This document shows, piece by piece, positions 5,097 to 5,120 of a DNA stretch of 5,120 bases. The translations under genes and the position numbers were made by a program. Under the pieces are notes generated by a model that was given only the letters and a program-made list of their open reading frames with translations, ran no database searches and was not told the origin of the DNA. Numbering within the stretch: position 1 is the first letter of the stretch; the number at the start of each line of letters is the position of its first letter. The stretch spans positions 1 to 5,120 of the forward strand of contig JAFDHR010000197.1 in assembly GCA_019308645.1 (NCBI GenBank), given 5' to 3'. The stretch comes from Deltaproteobacteria bacterium. Lineage in GTDB: Bacteria > Desulfobacterota > DSM-4660 > Desulfatiglandales > B25-G16.

Positions 5097-5120
5097 GAAA
5101 GATCAGAGAACCTATAAGAT

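Larger units (their letters stand above)
4856..5120. other. Non-coding, repeat-bearing region to the window edge
   Basis: No gene is supportable. The region carries palindrome copy B (4861-4895), a left half-copy of it (CCTTTACCCAT at 5051-5061) and 9-nt periodic repeats (5070-5096). A 43-codon ORF (4962-5093) runs through these repeats and lacks a ribosome site. No tRNA or strong promoter is seen. It likely separates the WecA-like gene from whatever follows. Confidence 0.5.

Noticed and set aside
1..5120. CRISPR array, tRNA/rRNA genes, insertion sequence or integrase
   Set aside because: No regularly spaced repeats with unique spacers, no cloverleaf, and no transposase or integrase motifs were seen on either strand; the repeats present are short palindromes and small tandem units.

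Overview
The window reads as part of a surface-polysaccharide (capsule or exopolysaccharide) biosynthesis locus of a Gram-negative bacterium. All recognisable genes lie on the + strand. The gene families point to the exosortase (XrtA/PEP-CTERM)-type EPS loci common in Desulfobacterota (former Deltaproteobacteria) and some other Proteobacteria: a WecG/TagA/CpsF transferase, a NodB-type deacetylase with the DUF3473-like C-terminal half, and a WecA/MraY-type phosphosugar transferase with a soluble tail. Moderate GC and degenerate 9-nt repeats between genes fit that guess. No exosortase or 16S gene is present, so the taxonomy is an inference.

Layout. Positions 1-285 are a non-coding leader with a direct/inverted repeat module (197-233) and a possible 14-codon upstream ORF whose stop overlaps the first gene's start. 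Positions 286-2769 are a tight three-gene block: a WecG/TagA/CpsF glycosyltransferase (286-1104), a formyltransferase-fold enzyme (1106-1885) and a polysaccharide deacetylase (1885-2769), with a 1-nt gap and then a 1-nt TGATG overlap. Positions 2725-2862 look like a recombination or decay junction, with GC-rich sequence, an inverted repeat and imperfect 8-nt tandem units. Positions 2861-3190 hold the C-terminal part of a second, divergent WecG/TagA/CpsF gene that lost its 5' half. Positions 3191-3340 carry a 35-nt palindromic repeat and degenerate 9-nt repeats. Positions 3341-4855 encode a 504-aa WecA/MraY-type transferase with an extra ~160-residue C-terminal region. A second copy of the 35-nt palindrome starts 5 nt after its stop, and the rest of the window (to 5120) is non-coding and repeat-bearing.

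How the genes may work together. The WecA-like membrane enzyme would start a glycan by placing a sugar-1-phosphate on undecaprenyl phosphate. The WecG-like enzyme would add the second sugar on the cytoplasmic face. The formyltransferase and the deacetylase would adjust amino-sugar substitution, perhaps as a formylate/deformylate pair like ArnA/ArnD in lipid A modification. The most unusual items are this coupled pair, the decayed second WecG, a frame-breaking 7-nt tandem repeat inside the WecA-like tail, and the near-identical 35-nt palindromes bracketing that gene.
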